The translations under genes were made by a program, and so were the position numbers. DNA of 29,855 nucleotides from assembly GCA_049242865.1 (NCBI GenBank), contig JBMLOR010000127.1:1-29855 (forward strand), written 5' to 3'. Source of the stretch: CAIVPM01 sp049242865 (GTDB taxonomy: Bacteria > Bacteroidota > Bacteroidia > Chitinophagales > Chitinophagaceae). Positions within the stretch are counted from its first letter, which is position 1; every line of letters starts with the position of its first letter. The notes below the pieces were generated by a model. That model was given only the letters and a program-made list of their open reading frames with translations, ran no database searches and was not told the DNA's origin. Below are positions 1-7,219 of this stretch, piece after piece.

Positions 1-344
1 GCAGCTAAAGCCCCTTTTTTATGAATGATTTGTGGAAAGATTTCAGCTTTTACTCTATCACCTTCTGCACTTCCTGCTCCAAGCATAGCATTTGCATCAG
101 CTCGTTTACTTGTAGGATCTCCTCCTTGAATCATAAAGCCTTGAATAACTCTATGAAACAATAAGCTATCATAAAAACCAGCTTTTATTTTTGAAATAAA
201 ATTATCCCGGTGCAATGGAGTAGAGTTGTACAAACGAGCAACCATTACGCCATAATCTGTTGTAATTTCAACTAAAACATCTTTTTCTTGTGCTGAAATA
301 TGGGTTGTAAAAGCAATTAATAAAACAAAAAGAATCTTCTTCAT
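1..344 (-). CDS. Cyclophilin-type peptidyl-prolyl cis-trans isomerase, exported, 3' end outside the window
   Basis: The first 114 residues are visible. A signal peptide (residues 1-19, ending ISAQ) implies export to the periplasm. The rest matches the cyclophilin fold: the core motif FHRVIQGFMIQGGDP lies at residues 63-77, with the catalytic-type Arg65 and the substrate-pocket residues Phe70 and Gln73 in place, and it is followed by the glycine-rich AGSAEGD loop region. Cyclophilins catalyse cis-trans isomerisation of X-Pro bonds and help extracytoplasmic proteins fold. The start ATG (reverse complement of 342-344) directly precedes the signal peptide. It lies 30 nt downstream of the 116-aa gene, so it is probably the last visible gene of a minus-strand run. 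Family call is firm; the substrate is unknown. Confidence 0.93.
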   Translation of the reverse strand, partial: MKKILFVLLIAFTTHISAQEKDVLVEITTDYGVMVARLYNSTPLHRDNFISKIKAGFYDSLLFHRVIQGFMIQGGDPTSKRADANAMLGAGSAEGDRVKAEIFPQIIHKKGALA

Positions 345-374
345 AATTTTTATACACTGGCAAAATAAAAGGAA

Positions 375-725
375 TTAATTTAAAAAACCTTGTTGTTGAA
401 AATAAAGTAGAATATGGTCTTTTAAAAAATTTTCTTGCTCAATCAATCCATAAGTTGGCAACTCTTTTAATTGTTCAAAATGTGGCCACCCATCTTTATC
501 ATTTCCAACAAAAGTGTAGTATCCACTGCTTGATAACACAGTACAAACAGCCACGTGCATAAGATCTTGCTTTTGTTCTTTACTAATTTTTTCTGGCATA
601 AATCCAGTTTCTTGAAGGCCAATTAAAAACAGTATAGCTTCAGTATCGGGTTTTTTTCCAAATTTTTCTAAAAGCTTGGCTTCTAAATCCCACCAACGCT
701 GTTGTATATCATCTTTAACGTTCAT
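375..725 (-). CDS. Conserved hypothetical protein, 116 aa, cytoplasmic
   Basis: I do not recognise a named family. The protein has no signal peptide or membrane segment. It is mixed alpha-helical in appearance, with an N-terminal DIQQRWWDLEAKLLEKFGK segment, a central segment around residues 28-60 (LFLIGLQETGFMPEKISKEQK) and a C-terminal HILLYFQQQGFLN. The middle portion, DLMHVAVCTVLSSSGYYTFVG, resembles a buried helix. It starts 48 nt after the YjdM-like gene and ends 30 nt before the PPIase gene on the same strand, so co-transcription is likely. The AT-rich third positions match the neighbours, and there are no signs of transfer. It is probably real because of its length, codon use and tight packing. 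Confidence 0.8.
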   Translation of the reverse strand: MNVKDDIQQRWWDLEAKLLEKFGKKPDTEAILFLIGLQETGFMPEKISKEQKQDLMHVAVCTVLSSSGYYTFVGNDKDGWPHFEQLKELPTYGLIEQENFLKDHILLYFQQQGFLN

Positions 726-773
726 CTTTTAATTTTAATTATCAGTAACTATTATTTTGTTAAAAACTAGTAG

Positions 774-1106
774 TTATGCTTTTTTTACAAATTCAGATTT
801 CAGAGCCATTGCTCCAAAACCATCTATTTTACAATCAATATTATGGTCACCTGTGGTAATTCTGATGTTTTTTACTTTAGTGCCTGCCTTTATAGATTGA
901 GAAATACCTTTTACAGGTAAATTTTTAATAGTTACTACAGTATCTCCATTTTGGAGTACAACACCATTAGCATCTTTTACGATGATGGAACTTGTGTTAT
1001 TCTCTGTACTTAAACTCCATTCGTGTCCACAATCAGGGCAAATAAAATAATCTTCGAAAGGATAAGTATTTTCACTTTTACATTCTTCACATTTTGGATA
1101 ATCCAT
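774..1106 (-). CDS. yjdM: YjdM/PhnA-like zinc-ribbon protein
   Basis: 110 aa with the arrangement of the PhnA/YjdM family. There is an N-terminal zinc ribbon with two CxxC pairs (Cys6, Cys9, Cys23, Cys26, then GHEW) and a C-terminal small beta-barrel containing VKDANGVVLQNGDTVVTIKNL and the end motif KSEFVKKA. Despite the historic name 'alkylphosphonate uptake', the E. coli family member is not needed for phosphonate use, and the biochemical role remains uncertain. The cytoplasmic location is inferred from the lack of a signal. Only 4 nt separate it from the stop of the upstream lipoprotein gene, so the two almost certainly share a transcript. Length is typical of the family. Confidence 0.93.
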   Translation of the reverse strand: MDYPKCEECKSENTYPFEDYFICPDCGHEWSLSTENNTSSIIVKDANGVVLQNGDTVVTIKNLPVKGISQSIKAGTKVKNIRITTGDHNIDCKIDGFGAMALKSEFVKKA

Positions 1107-1110
1107 TTGT

Positions 1111-1539
1111 TTAATTTTCTACCTCAGCACTCATGATGCTAGCTGCTACACTATCAGTGCCTTTTGGAGTTTTATATTTAAGTTTAATATCTAATTCGTT
1201 GCCAGGTTTTAAAACATCTTCAAAAACATCTTCATGATTTTCTATTAACTGACCAGCATTGAAATATAAAGTTTTAACCCTAATATTTTTGTAAGAAGCT
1301 TGTGTGGCATTGTTTTTAATGACACCTTTAAATACAGACTTCCCCCAGAAATTTCTTTTATCTTCTCCAATAATTTCTAAAAAACTTGTAGGCGATTTTT
1401 TTTCTTTTTCTAGTAAGCTTTCTTTTTTAGATTGATAATCGCTTTTATCAATTCCATCTTTTGATGCAGCATCATTATCATTACACCCAACTACTATCAT
1501 TGCTGTAATGATGAATAAACCATATAGTATTTTTTTCAT
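1111..1539 (-). CDS. Predicted lipoprotein, 142 aa, unknown function
   Basis: The N-terminus is a classical lipoprotein signal: MKK, a hydrophobic run to residue 18, and the lipobox VVGC with the modified Cys19. The cysteine is followed by NDND; acidic residues after the +1 Cys fit a Bacteroidota lipoprotein-export signal, which would place it at the outer membrane or surface (inference). A charged linker (residues 23-50) leads to a beta-rich C-terminal domain. That domain contains GKSVFKGVIKNNATQASYKNIRVKT-like and LKPGNELDIKLKYKTPKGTDSV-like strands, reminiscent of FxLYD/DUF-type domains that bind or stabilise envelope proteins. It is the first gene of the minus-strand run and has its own predicted promoter about 40 nt upstream. 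Confidence 0.85.
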   Translation of the reverse strand: MKKILYGLFIITAMIVVGCNDNDAASKDGIDKSDYQSKKESLLEKEKKSPTSFLEIIGEDKRNFWGKSVFKGVIKNNATQASYKNIRVKTLYFNAGQLIENHEDVFEDVLKPGNELDIKLKYKTPKGTDSVAASIMSAEVEN

Positions 1540-1579
1540 ATTGTACTAATAAATTATGTATTATTATTTATGATGGTAG

Positions 1580-1612
1580 CAAAAATAAGTTTCTGTAAAA
1601 GATAAAATGCAA
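1580..1612 (-). promoter_or_regulatory. Bacteroidota-type promoter for the lipoprotein-yjdM run
   Basis: On the minus strand TATTTTTG (1587 down to 1580) is an exact TAnnTTTG -7 element. A TTG at 1612-1610 lies 22 nt upstream, slightly longer than the usual 19-21 nt. The start codon at 1539 is 40 nt further on. Consensus match is seen directly; function is inferred. Confidence 0.5.
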
Positions 1613-1616
1613 TTAA

Positions 1617-2882
1617 TTACTCAAACCTCAAAGCAACGATAGGGTCTAATTTGCTTGCTTTAATTGCTGGATATAATCCTGCTCCCAAGCCTACCAAACT
1701 ACAAATAATTATACCAGCAATTACCCAACCCCAAGGCACTAAAAATCCTGTTTTTAATAACAATCCAACTATGTTTCCTACACCAACACCTAATAAAATT
1801 CCAATAATTGCACCAAGTAAACTAATAATCATACTTTCGAACAGAAACTGCTGCCTAATATCTTTTCTTTTACCACCAATTGCTTTTACCAAACCAATTT
1901 CTCTTGTTCTTTCATTTACTGCAACCAGCATAATGTTCATTAAGCCAATGGCTGCACCAATTAAAGTAATAAAACCAATTACACCAGCCGAGCCTGAAAT
2001 ACCACTTAAAAAACCAATAAAAAGTTCAGCAAACTTGTCGCTTTTTTCAATTACAAAATTATCGGCATCAATAGGCTGTAATTTTCTTACAGCTCTAAAT
2101 ACTTGTGTGGCTTGCCCAATAGCAGGCTCAAGTTCAGCAACATTATTAACAATTACACCCACTAAAAATGTATTAGATACAGAACTGTATTTACGAGCAT
2201 TGTTGTAGCCTGTAAGTACAATATCATCTGCACGGTTAAGGCTGCTTCCTTTTTCTTTAAGTGTACCAACAATTCTGTAAGGCATGCCATTAGCTCTTAT
2301 AACTTTATCTAATGCTTTGTTAGGATCATCGTTAAATAATTTTTTTACAATATTACTACCCACTACACAAACACTTCTTCCACTTTCAACATCAAGCATA
2401 TTAATATTTCTGCCCATCAATAATTTATATCCAACAACATCTATATAGTTTTCATCACCTCCCCAAACTGCACAAACAGGATTAGTTTTTTTTCCTTCAA
2501 AATGGCAATCTACATTTCTTGCAGCCCTAATATACATTGATACTTTTGCTGGATAGTTATAATTAGCCTTAAAATATTCGGCATCCTCTTTTCTTATTAC
2601 TTTATTTAAATTACTCTTTTTTTGGCGTTGTCCTCTTTTTTCAACAGTAGCATCGTTTTGATTACCAAAGTTGGTATTACTTTCTTTAAATCTAATGTTA
2701 AAAGCATTAGCACCCATACTACTAAAGCTTTCTTTAAGGCTTTGGTTCATTGCCTCAATAGCTGTTATAATGCCAATTAAAGCCATAATGCCAAATGCTA
2801 TGATGGCAACAGTAATTCCTGTTCTTAGTTTATTACCCTTTATTGTTCTAAAAGCTAAGTTAAAACTGTGCGATAGATTCAT
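1617..2882 (-). CDS. MacB/FtsX-type ABC transporter permease
   Basis: 421 aa with the standard topology of MacB-like permeases. One N-terminal transmembrane helix (about residues 22-45) is followed by a large extracytoplasmic MacB_PCD domain (about 46-285), then the FtsX domain with three more helices (about 290-320, 345-372, 385-412). The cytoplasmic signature NERTREIGLVKAIGGKRKDI follows the second helix, and the C-terminus YPAIKASKLDPIVALRFE is the family hallmark. Such proteins couple cytoplasmic ATP hydrolysis to mechanical work in the periplasm (export of macrolides, lipoproteins or peptides). No ATP-binding subunit or membrane-fusion protein is adjacent, so the substrate cannot be inferred and the partner must be elsewhere. 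It is divergently transcribed from the ATP-grasp-like gene. Confidence 0.95.
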   Translation of the reverse strand: MNLSHSFNLAFRTIKGNKLRTGITVAIIAFGIMALIGIITAIEAMNQSLKESFSSMGANAFNIRFKESNTNFGNQNDATVEKRGQRQKKSNLNKVIRKEDAEYFKANYNYPAKVSMYIRAARNVDCHFEGKKTNPVCAVWGGDENYIDVVGYKLLMGRNINMLDVESGRSVCVVGSNIVKKLFNDDPNKALDKVIRANGMPYRIVGTLKEKGSSLNRADDIVLTGYNNARKYSSVSNTFLVGVIVNNVAELEPAIGQATQVFRAVRKLQPIDADNFVIEKSDKFAELFIGFLSGISGSAGVIGFITLIGAAIGLMNIMLVAVNERTREIGLVKAIGGKRKDIRQQFLFESMIISLLGAIIGILLGVGVGNIVGLLLKTGFLVPWGWVIAGIIICSLVGLGAGLYPAIKASKLDPIVALRFE

Positions 2883-2919
2883 GTTGAATTGTTATTTAGA
2901 ATATCTAAAGTTTTATGAG

Positions 2920-2927
2920 CAAAGCTA
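2920..2927 (-). promoter_or_regulatory. -7 element of the ABC permease promoter
   Basis: TAGCTTTG on the minus strand matches TAnnTTTG exactly and lies 37 nt before the start codon at 2882. No clear TTTG is seen at -33. Confidence 0.45.
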
Positions 2928-3002
2928 CGTATTAAAAGTATTTTTATTTTTTTATGTTTTACCACATTAAACCACTAAAATTGTAAATACAAAATTTGTA
3001 GT

Positions 3003-4202
3003 ATGCAACACAACATAAGAGACAACTATAATAATAGCTTTACGAGTGAAAAGTACGAAGCTTATTTAAAAGATTTACATAGCCACTTTACAGAAGGTGC
3101 TATAGCTTTTCGTGTGGCAGAAACACCCGTTTTTGTAAGTAAAAATTTTACACATAAAATATTAGATGCTTGTGAAAGTATTGTAGATGTAATAACTCAG
3201 CCAAACTTTGTAGAACTTACAAAAAGTGCTATCCCAAGTAACGTTGTTGTACCAAACGAAAATAAATTTAGTCATTTTATTGCTTTTGATTTTGGAATTT
3301 GTGAAAATGAAAAAGGGGAGTTAGAGCCACAACTAATAGAAATGCAAGGTTTCCCAACATTATTTGCTTATCAAATTTTTCACGATGATATCACAAGAAA
3401 ACATTTCAACATTCCTGAAGGTTTTAGTGCTTATTTAAATGGCTTTACAAGAGAAAAATATATTCACCTTCTTAAAAAAATTATTCTTGGAAATTCTGCA
3501 CCTGAAAATGTAATACTATTAGAAATTTTTCCACACCAACAAAAAACTAGGATTGATTTTTATTGCACAGAACAGTATATTGGCATTAAACCAGTTTGCA
3601 TTACAGAACTAATAGTAGAAGATAAAAATGTTTATTATTTAAATAATGGTATAAAAACCAAAGTTGAAAGAATTTATAATCGTGTAATTTTTGATGATTT
3701 ACAACAACAATCACCCGAAGTACAAGAAAAAGGAAAAATTTTGCTACAAAATTTAAATGTACAATGGGTGCCACATCCTAATTGGTTTTATAGAATTAGT
3801 AAGTATACCTTGCCTTTTATTAATCATCCTTATGTGCCTAAAACTAGTTTTTTAAATCAGTTAAAAGAATTGCCCAATGATTTAGAAAACTACGTGCTAA
3901 AACCTTTGTTTTCATTTGCTGGTCAAGGTGTTGTGATTGATGTAACTAAAGCTGATATTGATGCAGTGAAAGACCCTGAAAATTGGATATTGCAACGAAA
4001 AGTAAAATATGCAGATGTTGTAAAAACTCCTGATATTCCTGCCAAGGCAGAAATAAGAATTTTTTATTTTTGGGAAGAAGGAGAGGCTCGACCAATTGCA
4101 ACTAATAATTTAGCACGATTAAGTAAAGGCAAAATGATTGGTGTACGTTATAATGCAGATAAAGAATGGGTGGGTGGCAGTTTGGCTTATTTTGAAGAAT
4201 AA
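3003..4202 (+). CDS. ATP-grasp-like protein of unknown substrate, 399 aa
   Basis: No family name comes to mind, but the C-terminal third has the pattern of an ATP-grasp nucleotide site. NYVLKPLFSFAGQGVVIDV (about residues 297-315) fits the Lys plus glycine-rich loop, WILQRKV (about 327-333) fits the adenine-contacting strand, and AEIRIFYFW with the later NLARLSKGKMIGVRYN fits the metal/phosphate-contacting strands. The central part (about 85-130) holds FSHFIAFDFGICENEKGELEPQLIEMQGFPT, with conserved-looking acidic residues. No signal peptide or membrane segment is present, so it is cytoplasmic. It may ligate an amino or carboxylate group, as glutathione-synthase-like enzymes do; this is inference. 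It stands alone, divergent from the ABC permease, and ends at a strong terminator. Confidence 0.82.
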   Translation: MQHNIRDNYNNSFTSEKYEAYLKDLHSHFTEGAIAFRVAETPVFVSKNFTHKILDACESIVDVITQPNFVELTKSAIPSNVVVPNENKFSHFIAFDFGICENEKGELEPQLIEMQGFPTLFAYQIFHDDITRKHFNIPEGFSAYLNGFTREKYIHLLKKIILGNSAPENVILLEIFPHQQKTRIDFYCTEQYIGIKPVCITELIVEDKNVYYLNNGIKTKVERIYNRVIFDDLQQQSPEVQEKGKILLQNLNVQWVPHPNWFYRISKYTLPFINHPYVPKTSFLNQLKELPNDLENYVLKPLFSFAGQGVVIDVTKADIDAVKDPENWILQRKVKYADVVKTPDIPAKAEIRIFYFWEEGEARPIATNNLARLSKGKMIGVRYNADKEWVGGSLAYFEE

Positions 4203-4219
4203 AATAATAGTTAAATACA

Positions 4220-4259
4220 AACTAAAAAATCCGATGCATTTGCATCGGATTTTTTAGTT
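4220..4259. terminator. Bidirectional intrinsic terminator
   Basis: Perfect 19-bp inverted repeat: arm 4220-4238 (AACTAAAAAATCCGATGCA), loop TT, arm 4241-4259. The CCGATGCA/TGCATCGG core is flanked by A and T runs on both sides, so it can work on both strands. It lies between the convergent genes ending at 4202 and 4271. Confidence 0.92.
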
Positions 4260-4270
4260 GTTTGATGATA

Positions 4271-5566
4271 TTATTCTTTAATAAACAGTTGTGAAACTTG
4301 TGTATTGTTTATGATGGTTTTTAAAATATAATTTCCAGTTTTTAAATTATTGGCATCAATGGTAATAGTGCTTTCGCCTTTTTCTATTTTTCTTACTTGT
4401 TGTGTAATTAATCGTCCTTGCATGTCAGTAATTATAAATGTTTGGTTATCAGCTTTATCAGATTTTAAACTCACCAACAAATTACCTTTTGTTGGATTTG
4501 GCGACAAGCTAAATGAAGCTAAGTTTAAACTTCCGTATTTGGTAGTTAAAACTTGTGAATAGCTAATAGCACCTTGCTTGTTGGTTGTTGCTAAACGAAT
4601 AAAATTTATACCTTCTTGTAAGTTTATGGGTTGGCTGAATGTACGATTACCATTATATTCAATTCGAGCAACGTTGGTAAAATCTTTATTGTTGGTAGAT
4701 TGTTGAACTGTAAAATTATTCAATTCATTATTGTTGCTAACTTCCCAATTTAAAGATGCTGATTTGTTGCTAGTTTTATTTAAGCTTAAGTTTGAAACAA
4801 AAGGGGAAGGCAAGGTTGTACCCCAACTTGATGAAATAGAAACAGCACCTATAAAACCAGTTGGTATATTAGAACCATTCCATGGAAAAACTATTCTTGT
4901 AATGCTATTGGCATCTTGAGTTCCCCCTGAAGTATAACTTAAATCTGGTAGAGTTGGTTCTGGCATGTTTAAATCTGGATTTACATAAATTCTAATAGCA
5001 TCGTCAATTGTAGACCCCGTATTAAAAGTATATTTAAGTACTATAAGTACATCTGTATTAAATGCATAATTACTAGATGTAAAACCAGAAGCTACACCTC
5101 CTGTTTTATCAACTGCTAATGCAAAGCTTGCACCTAAAGATTTTGCATATAACCTTGTAGCTGTTGTAAAACTGCTATCCATTAGTCTAAAAACTTGACT
5201 ACCATTTGAACTTGCATTTAAAGAAGAAAAATTAGCGAGTAAAGCAACATAAACTGATCCACTTCTTACAGAACTTGATAAAAATTTTCCAACACCATCG
5301 CCATTGCTATTATTTATAGGATTTAATGCTTTTGTTGTAGTTTGAAAGTTTGTAAAACTCATAGCTCTATTAGCAATTGGTGTATTTTGACAAACAGCAC
5401 CAGCACAAGCTCCTAATCCAGGAAAACCTGACGAAGTACTATTTGACCAGCCATTTTGCCCATTAAGTTGTGCATTGTTTAGAGATGAAAAGTTTTCAAA
5501 CAAAAGATTTTGTGCATTTGAATAAATGCAAAAAGCCGTCGCAAAAAAGAATAAAGTTTTTTTCAT
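4271..5566 (-). CDS. Secreted protein with T9SS type A sorting domain, 431 aa
   Basis: Signal peptide at residues 1-19 (MKKTLFFFATAFCIYSNAQ). The N-terminal domain (20-255) begins LLFENFSSLNNAQLNGQNGW and looks like a beta-rich, lectin/jelly-roll-like fold (inference). An FN3-like segment follows (about 262-345, LNWEVSNNNELNNFTVQQS...). Residues 353-431 form a Por_Secre_tail domain: the opening FSLSPNPTKGNLLVSL, then a GNYILKTI strand and the end QLFIKE. Such tails direct the protein through the type IX system and are removed or anchored at the surface. It starts 5 nt after the stop of its upstream paralogue (5572-6951) and shares that gene's architecture throughout, so it arose by tandem duplication and is co-transcribed. 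Ligand unknown. Confidence 0.93.
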   Translation of the reverse strand: MKKTLFFFATAFCIYSNAQNLLFENFSSLNNAQLNGQNGWSNSTSSGFPGLGACAGAVCQNTPIANRAMSFTNFQTTTKALNPINNSNGDGVGKFLSSSVRSGSVYVALLANFSSLNASSNGSQVFRLMDSSFTTATRLYAKSLGASFALAVDKTGGVASGFTSSNYAFNTDVLIVLKYTFNTGSTIDDAIRIYVNPDLNMPEPTLPDLSYTSGGTQDANSITRIVFPWNGSNIPTGFIGAVSISSSWGTTLPSPFVSNLSLNKTSNKSASLNWEVSNNNELNNFTVQQSTNNKDFTNVARIEYNGNRTFSQPINLQEGINFIRLATTNKQGAISYSQVLTTKYGSLNLASFSLSPNPTKGNLLVSLKSDKADNQTFIITDMQGRLITQQVRKIEKGESTITIDANNLKTGNYILKTIINNTQVSQLFIKE

Positions 5567-5571
5567 GATTT

Positions 5572-6951
5572 TTAGTTTTTATAAAATTTGTTTGTGGTAG
5601 TTTCTCCTGATTTGTTTGTGATTTTTAAAATAAAAATTCCTTTAGAAAATTGTTTAATGTCAATAGTAATATTTGATTCACCTATAAAGTTTATTTTATT
5701 AATCTGATTACTTAAAACTTGACCTTGAGCATTTAAAATTTGAAAATTAAATTCCTCAGGATTTTTTGTTTTAATACTTACATTAAGCAAATCTTTAGCA
5801 GGGTTTGGATAAAGCTGAACTTGTTGCAAATTTGTAATGCTTTTAGAGATGGTTAAAGTAGAGGAGTAAATTGTTTGTCCATTAAAATCTGTTATAGCTA
5901 ATCGAACATAATTTATTCCATCTAACACATTAAAAGTACCTGAGTAATTTCCTTTTTCTCCTTGATTGTTAATAAATTCAACGTTTTTAAATTCTTTTCC
6001 ATTGCTTGATTGTTGTATTGTAAAAAATTTAACAGCTTTACAATTTGTAGCACTCCAAGCCAATGTAGCTTTATCTTTAGAAATTTTGTTGAGTTGCAAA
6101 TTTTCAATACACGATAGTGGTAGTGCATTTTGAATCGATGGCCAAGTTGCAGAAGCATAAACTCCACCAATAAAAGTATTTGGATTATTGTTGTTATTAA
6201 AATTTAAATTAACGCCTTGAATTTCTGGGGCATCGTCTAAGCCTACTACTTCAACTTCTGGAGTGTTTGATGCTTCATTTAACGTTAAATTTGGATTTAT
6301 ATACAATGAAACAATATCATTATTATCACCAGGAACAAAAGTGTATTTTAATACAACCAAAACATTTTGAAATTTTGTAAGTAAGGTAGGTGAAGTTTTA
6401 TAGGTTGCTGTATTTAAAGCTTTACTACAACCAATATTATAGCCACCAGCAACAGGTTTTACGAAAAATCTGCAAGCAGTTGTAGGAAAATCACCGGCAT
6501 TTAGTTTGTAAACTGCCCTTAAAATATTTACTTGTGCAGTAATATCTGTACTATCTGTAGGATTTGGACCAACGTATCGTTTAAATGAATTAATGCTAAA
6601 TGGTAAAGCCATATAAACACTGCCATTATAAGCAACTCCTGTAGGAAAAACTTTACCAATTCCATCATTTTGACTAGCAATTTGTAATACCTTACTTGTA
6701 TTTAAAAAGTTTGGAATAATCATTTGATTGTTTATAATTTTACCTCTGTACGAAACAAAATTGATAGGAGGGGCATCACCTGTACCAAGGTTAAAATCAA
6801 CATAGCCATTAGTCCAATTATTTTGGCCATTTAAATTACCATTCGTAGCACCAGCTGTATTGTATGTGTCGAAATTATCCAGTAAGTATAATTGTGATTT
6901 TGCTTTTACGGATAAAAAAAGTATTGTAGCAATTAGTAACTTTCTAATCAT
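5572..6951 (-). CDS. Secreted protein with T9SS type A sorting domain, 459 aa, tandem paralogue
   Basis: Signal peptide at residues 1-20 (MIRKLLIATILFLSVKAKSQ). The N-terminal domain opens with YLLDNFDTYNTAGATNGNLNGQNNW, aligning with the LNGQNGW motif of the downstream paralogue. Both proteins also share the segment about VLKYTFxxGxxxDxxxxYxNPxL and an FN3-like block (here about 283-370, FFTIQQSSNGKEF...). The tail (381-459) is a type A sorting domain, beginning LYPNPAKDLLNVS. The family function is unknown; proteins of this form are generally extracellular. As the first gene of a two-gene unit it would carry the promoter. On the minus strand CATCTTTG (6975-6968) is a one-mismatch -7 element just upstream. 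Confidence 0.93.
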   Translation of the reverse strand: MIRKLLIATILFLSVKAKSQLYLLDNFDTYNTAGATNGNLNGQNNWTNGYVDFNLGTGDAPPINFVSYRGKIINNQMIIPNFLNTSKVLQIASQNDGIGKVFPTGVAYNGSVYMALPFSINSFKRYVGPNPTDSTDITAQVNILRAVYKLNAGDFPTTACRFFVKPVAGGYNIGCSKALNTATYKTSPTLLTKFQNVLVVLKYTFVPGDNNDIVSLYINPNLTLNEASNTPEVEVVGLDDAPEIQGVNLNFNNNNNPNTFIGGVYASATWPSIQNALPLSCIENLQLNKISKDKATLAWSATNCKAVKFFTIQQSSNGKEFKNVEFINNQGEKGNYSGTFNVLDGINYVRLAITDFNGQTIYSSTLTISKSITNLQQVQLYPNPAKDLLNVSIKTKNPEEFNFQILNAQGQVLSNQINKINFIGESNITIDIKQFSKGIFILKITNKSGETTTNKFYKN

Positions 6952-7175
6952 ATAATAAATTATTTTACAAAGATGGAAATATTAGTTCATAATATTAACT
7001 TTTTGAGTTAACATTTTCAAATAAATTAATTGATTTTAACTTTTGAGTTTCACACATTTTAGTAAAAGTTGTATTTTAAAACTAGTACTTTTTGAAGTTT
7101 ATTAACAAAGTTGTCCATAAGTTTAAACAAATAAAATAATAAACCTTACTTTGTTGCTATCTAAACAACGAGAAA

Positions 7176-7200
7176 ATGCTTTTTTGAATCATTAAAGCAT
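7176..7200 (+). repeat. Inverted repeat upstream of the giant adhesin gene
   Basis: ATGCTTT (7176-7182) and AAAGCAT (7194-7200) are perfect complements separated by 11 nt. They lie 20 nt before the start codon at 7220, within the 268-bp divergent intergenic region. They could form a hairpin in the 5' leader; no T tract follows. Role unknown. Confidence 0.3.
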
Positions 7201-7219
7201 CTATATAACTTGTTACCTT

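Noticed and set aside
1651..2208. A 185-aa plus-strand ORF within the ABC permease
   Set aside because: It is the shadow of the well-supported minus-strand permease; its composition is that of antisense hydrophobic codons.
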